From Candidatus Omnitrophota bacterium (GTDB lineage Bacteria; Omnitrophota; 4484-213): a stretch of 6,080 nucleotides of DNA. Where the stretch lies: the NCBI GenBank assembly GCA_030640885.1, contig DAOWIN010000015.1:1-6080 (forward strand), written 5' to 3'. Made by a program: the position numbers and the translations under genes. Positions 5,105-6,080 of the stretch are shown one piece after another; positions within the stretch are counted from its first letter, which is position 1, and the number at the start of each line of letters is the position of its first letter. The notes beneath the pieces are model-generated. The model made no database searches and was not told where the DNA came from. It saw nothing but the letters and a program-made list of their open reading frames with translations.

Positions 5105-5190
5105 CACTGATTAAAAAGATACCATCTATTATACTGATAATTCATCGGTGTAATCGGTGTTTAATATTAGTGTTATTAGTGCTATCAGTG
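5105..5190. repeat. Degenerate CACTGAT/ATCAGTG array before the GspC-like gene
   Basis: Related to the array at 1653-1759 but more diverged. Forward units are CACTGAT (5105) and TACTGAT (5132). Reversed units are ATCGGTG (5144, 5153), ATTAGTG (5166, 5175) and ATCAGTG (5184), mostly at the same 9-base period. The changes run in matched neighbours (two ATCGGTG, two ATTAGTG), as if pairs had duplicated or been converted together. The last unit ends 14 bases before ATG 5205. Confidence 0.8.
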
Positions 5191-5204
5191 TTTTATAAGC
5201 GATT

Positions 5205-5768
5205 ATGAAATTTTTAAATAGTTATATTGAATTAGCCAAAACAATAACAAAATTTTTTTTCAAGAAGAAAGAGTTATTGCATTTTCATTTCAATTTTGAT
5301 TCCATAAATAAAATCATAATCTTTTTTTCTGTTTTTGCAAGCCTCTTTTTGGGCTTAAATTTTTTTCTTTCCAAACCCTGTTTAGAAGAGTTCAACCCTG
5401 CGCTTTATAAAATTGATGCAGATGTTAAACATTCCATTGTAAAAACCCCATGTGTTTTGGATTCTTTATCCTTTTATTTAAAGGAGATTAAAAAAAGAGA
5501 TATATTCACTTCCCTCAAGGTCGTTCAAAAAAAGCAGAAAGCAGAATTGCAGGAAAAAAAGGAAGAGATTACCAATTTAGTCAAAAGTTTTAGTTTGGTG
5601 GGTATCTTTTATCAAGAAGGTGTCGCTCAGGCGATGATTAAGGACAAAGATATAAACAAAACCTATTTTATAAAAGAAAAAGATAAACTTAAACAGTTGG
5701 AGGTAAAGACTATTTCTGCGGATAAAGTAATATTAGAGCATGGAGGGGAAGAGTGGGAATTAAGATAG
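5205..5768 (+). CDS. GspC/PilP-like inner-membrane protein of a secretion or pilus system
   Basis: The 187-residue product is a bitopic inner-membrane protein. It has a short basic cytoplasmic part, one transmembrane helix (about 35-56, NKIIIFFSVFASLF onward) and a periplasmic region. The periplasmic part carries the motif KRDIF (97-101), a Lys/Glu/Gln-rich linker (106-123) and a small beta domain (128-187). That domain has SFSLVGIFYQEGVAQAMI, then YFIKEKDKL, then ADKVILEHGGEEWEL, the pattern of the GspC homology region and of PilP. In both families this domain contacts the N0 domain of the secretin, and a secretin gene follows with a 16-base overlap. I cannot tell type II secretion from type IV pilus with only these two genes. 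No good ribosome site precedes ATG 5205. The stop TAG overlaps the first bases of the heptamer tract. Confidence 0.78.
   Translation: MKFLNSYIELAKTITKFFFKKKELLHFHFNFDSINKIIIFFSVFASLFLGLNFFLSKPCLEEFNPALYKIDADVKHSIVKTPCVLDSLSFYLKEIKKRDIFTSLKVVQKKQKAELQEKKEEITNLVKSFSLVGIFYQEGVAQAMIKDKDINKTYFIKEKDKLKQLEVKTISADKVILEHGGEEWELR
5742..5748 (+). promoter_or_regulatory. Ribosome binding site fixing the secretin GTG start
   Basis: GGAGGGG lies four bases before GTG 5753. The frame is closed upstream by TAA at 5723-5725, and no ATG, GTG or TTG occurs after 5753 until a TTG within the signal-peptide core. The GTG is therefore the only good start. Confidence 0.72.
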
Positions 5769-6080
5769 TCAACAGTCAACAGTCAACAGTCAACAGTCAA
5801 CAGAAATTAAAAGTCAAGAAAATTTGTTTTCTATTTCTTGTCTTCTATTTTTTGTCTTCTGTTTTTTCCTTTGCTCAAACACCGAACACCGAGGAGACCG
5901 GTTTATCAAAAAAAATATCCTTAGATTTAAGGGGTGTGGATATAACCGAAGTGCTTAAGTTTTTAGCTGCTAAAGGTAATCTAAACATTGTTAGTAAAGC
6001 CGGGGTTAGCGGCAAAGTAGTTCTATTTTTGAGCGATGTAAACATCAAAGATGCGTTAGAAGTGATACTTACTGCTAATA
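5753..6080 (+). CDS. Secretin (GspD/PilQ family), N-terminal part, 3' truncated by window
   Basis: Secretins form the outer-membrane channel of type II secretion and type IV pilus machines. The 109 visible residues start at GTG 5753 and run through the 7-bp tract, giving MGIKIVNSQQSTVNSQQ. Then come a basic stretch KLKVKK (18-23), a hydrophobic core (24-39) and a likely signal-peptidase site after SFA (41). The mature part contains KISLDLRGVDITEVLKFL (54-71), NLNIVSKAGVSGKVVL (76-91) and VNIKDALEVILTAN (96-109). This is the short secretin/TonB N-terminal (N0, STN) domain. The n-region is unusually long because of the repeat. Overlap with the GspC/PilP-like gene indicates co-translation of the two partners. 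An AMIN/STN protein of another kind is possible, since the channel domain is off the window. Confidence 0.82.
   Translation, partial: MGIKIVNSQQSTVNSQQKLKVKKICFLFLVFYFLSSVFSFAQTPNTEETGLSKKISLDLRGVDITEVLKFLAAKGNLNIVSKAGVSGKVVLFLSDVNIKDALEVILTAN
5767..5803. repeat. AGTCAAC heptamer tandem repeat, 5.3 perfect copies
   Basis: Five perfect AGTCAAC units (5767-5801) plus AG. The tract overlaps the stop of the GspC-like gene and lies in the 5' coding part of the secretin gene. Seven is not a multiple of three, so a change of one unit shifts the secretin frame: one alternative frame meets TAA directly after the tract, the other meets TAA near 5958. Confidence 0.93.

Noticed and set aside
5100..5123. 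GGTATC/GATACC pair as a regulatory hairpin or insertion footprint
   Set aside because: The stem is only 6 bp with a 12-base loop, and no second boundary supports an insertion; it may be chance.

Overview
The window is A+T-rich bacterial DNA carrying ordinary chromosomal genes, all on the + strand, separated and partly invaded by short degenerate tandem and inverted repeats. The combination of a His-type (archaeal-like) Thi4, an LL-diaminopimelate aminotransferase, a split ATP synthase locus, a GspC/PilP-plus-secretin pair and repeat-filled gaps suggests an uncultured Gram-negative lineage of the Omnitrophota/PVC sort. That placement is inference from gene content and cannot be proved from this sequence alone.

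Layout: (1) 2-661 is the C-terminal two-thirds of a sigma-70 factor, cut by the window edge. (2) 661-754 is a hairpin-forming repeat element that abuts a tRNA-Arg(CCT) gene at 757-833. (3) 889-1671 is thi4, whose last codons and stop lie inside an array of CACTGAT heptamers. (4) 1772-2977 holds an exported TPR-like protein, atpZ and atpI, closely packed or overlapping. atpI ends inside a second copy of the hairpin element, which runs almost to the start of atpB (3007-3726). (5) 3765-4985 is dapL, with a C-terminal tail encoded by two more repeat families. (6) 4904-5190 is almost continuous repeat DNA of four families and carries a consensus sigma-70 promoter (TTGACA, 16 bp, TATAAT). (7) 5205-5768 is a GspC/PilP-like inner-membrane protein, overlapped by the start of a secretin gene (5753 to the window end) whose first codons run through five copies of a 7-bp repeat. 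No gap without a gene is longer than about 220 bases.

How the genes fit together: atpZ-atpI-atpB is the front of an F1Fo ATP synthase operon, but atpE and the rest do not follow. DapL makes LL-diaminopimelate for lysine and peptidoglycan. Thi4 makes the thiamin thiazole. The GspC-like protein and secretin would form the inner-to-outer membrane connection of a type II secretion or type IV pilus machine. I see no clearly new enzyme system. The unusual content is in the repeats: they supply stop codons and C-terminal tails to three genes, sit where the atpB ribosome binding site should be, provide a -35 box, and place a frame-shifting heptamer tract in the secretin reading frame.
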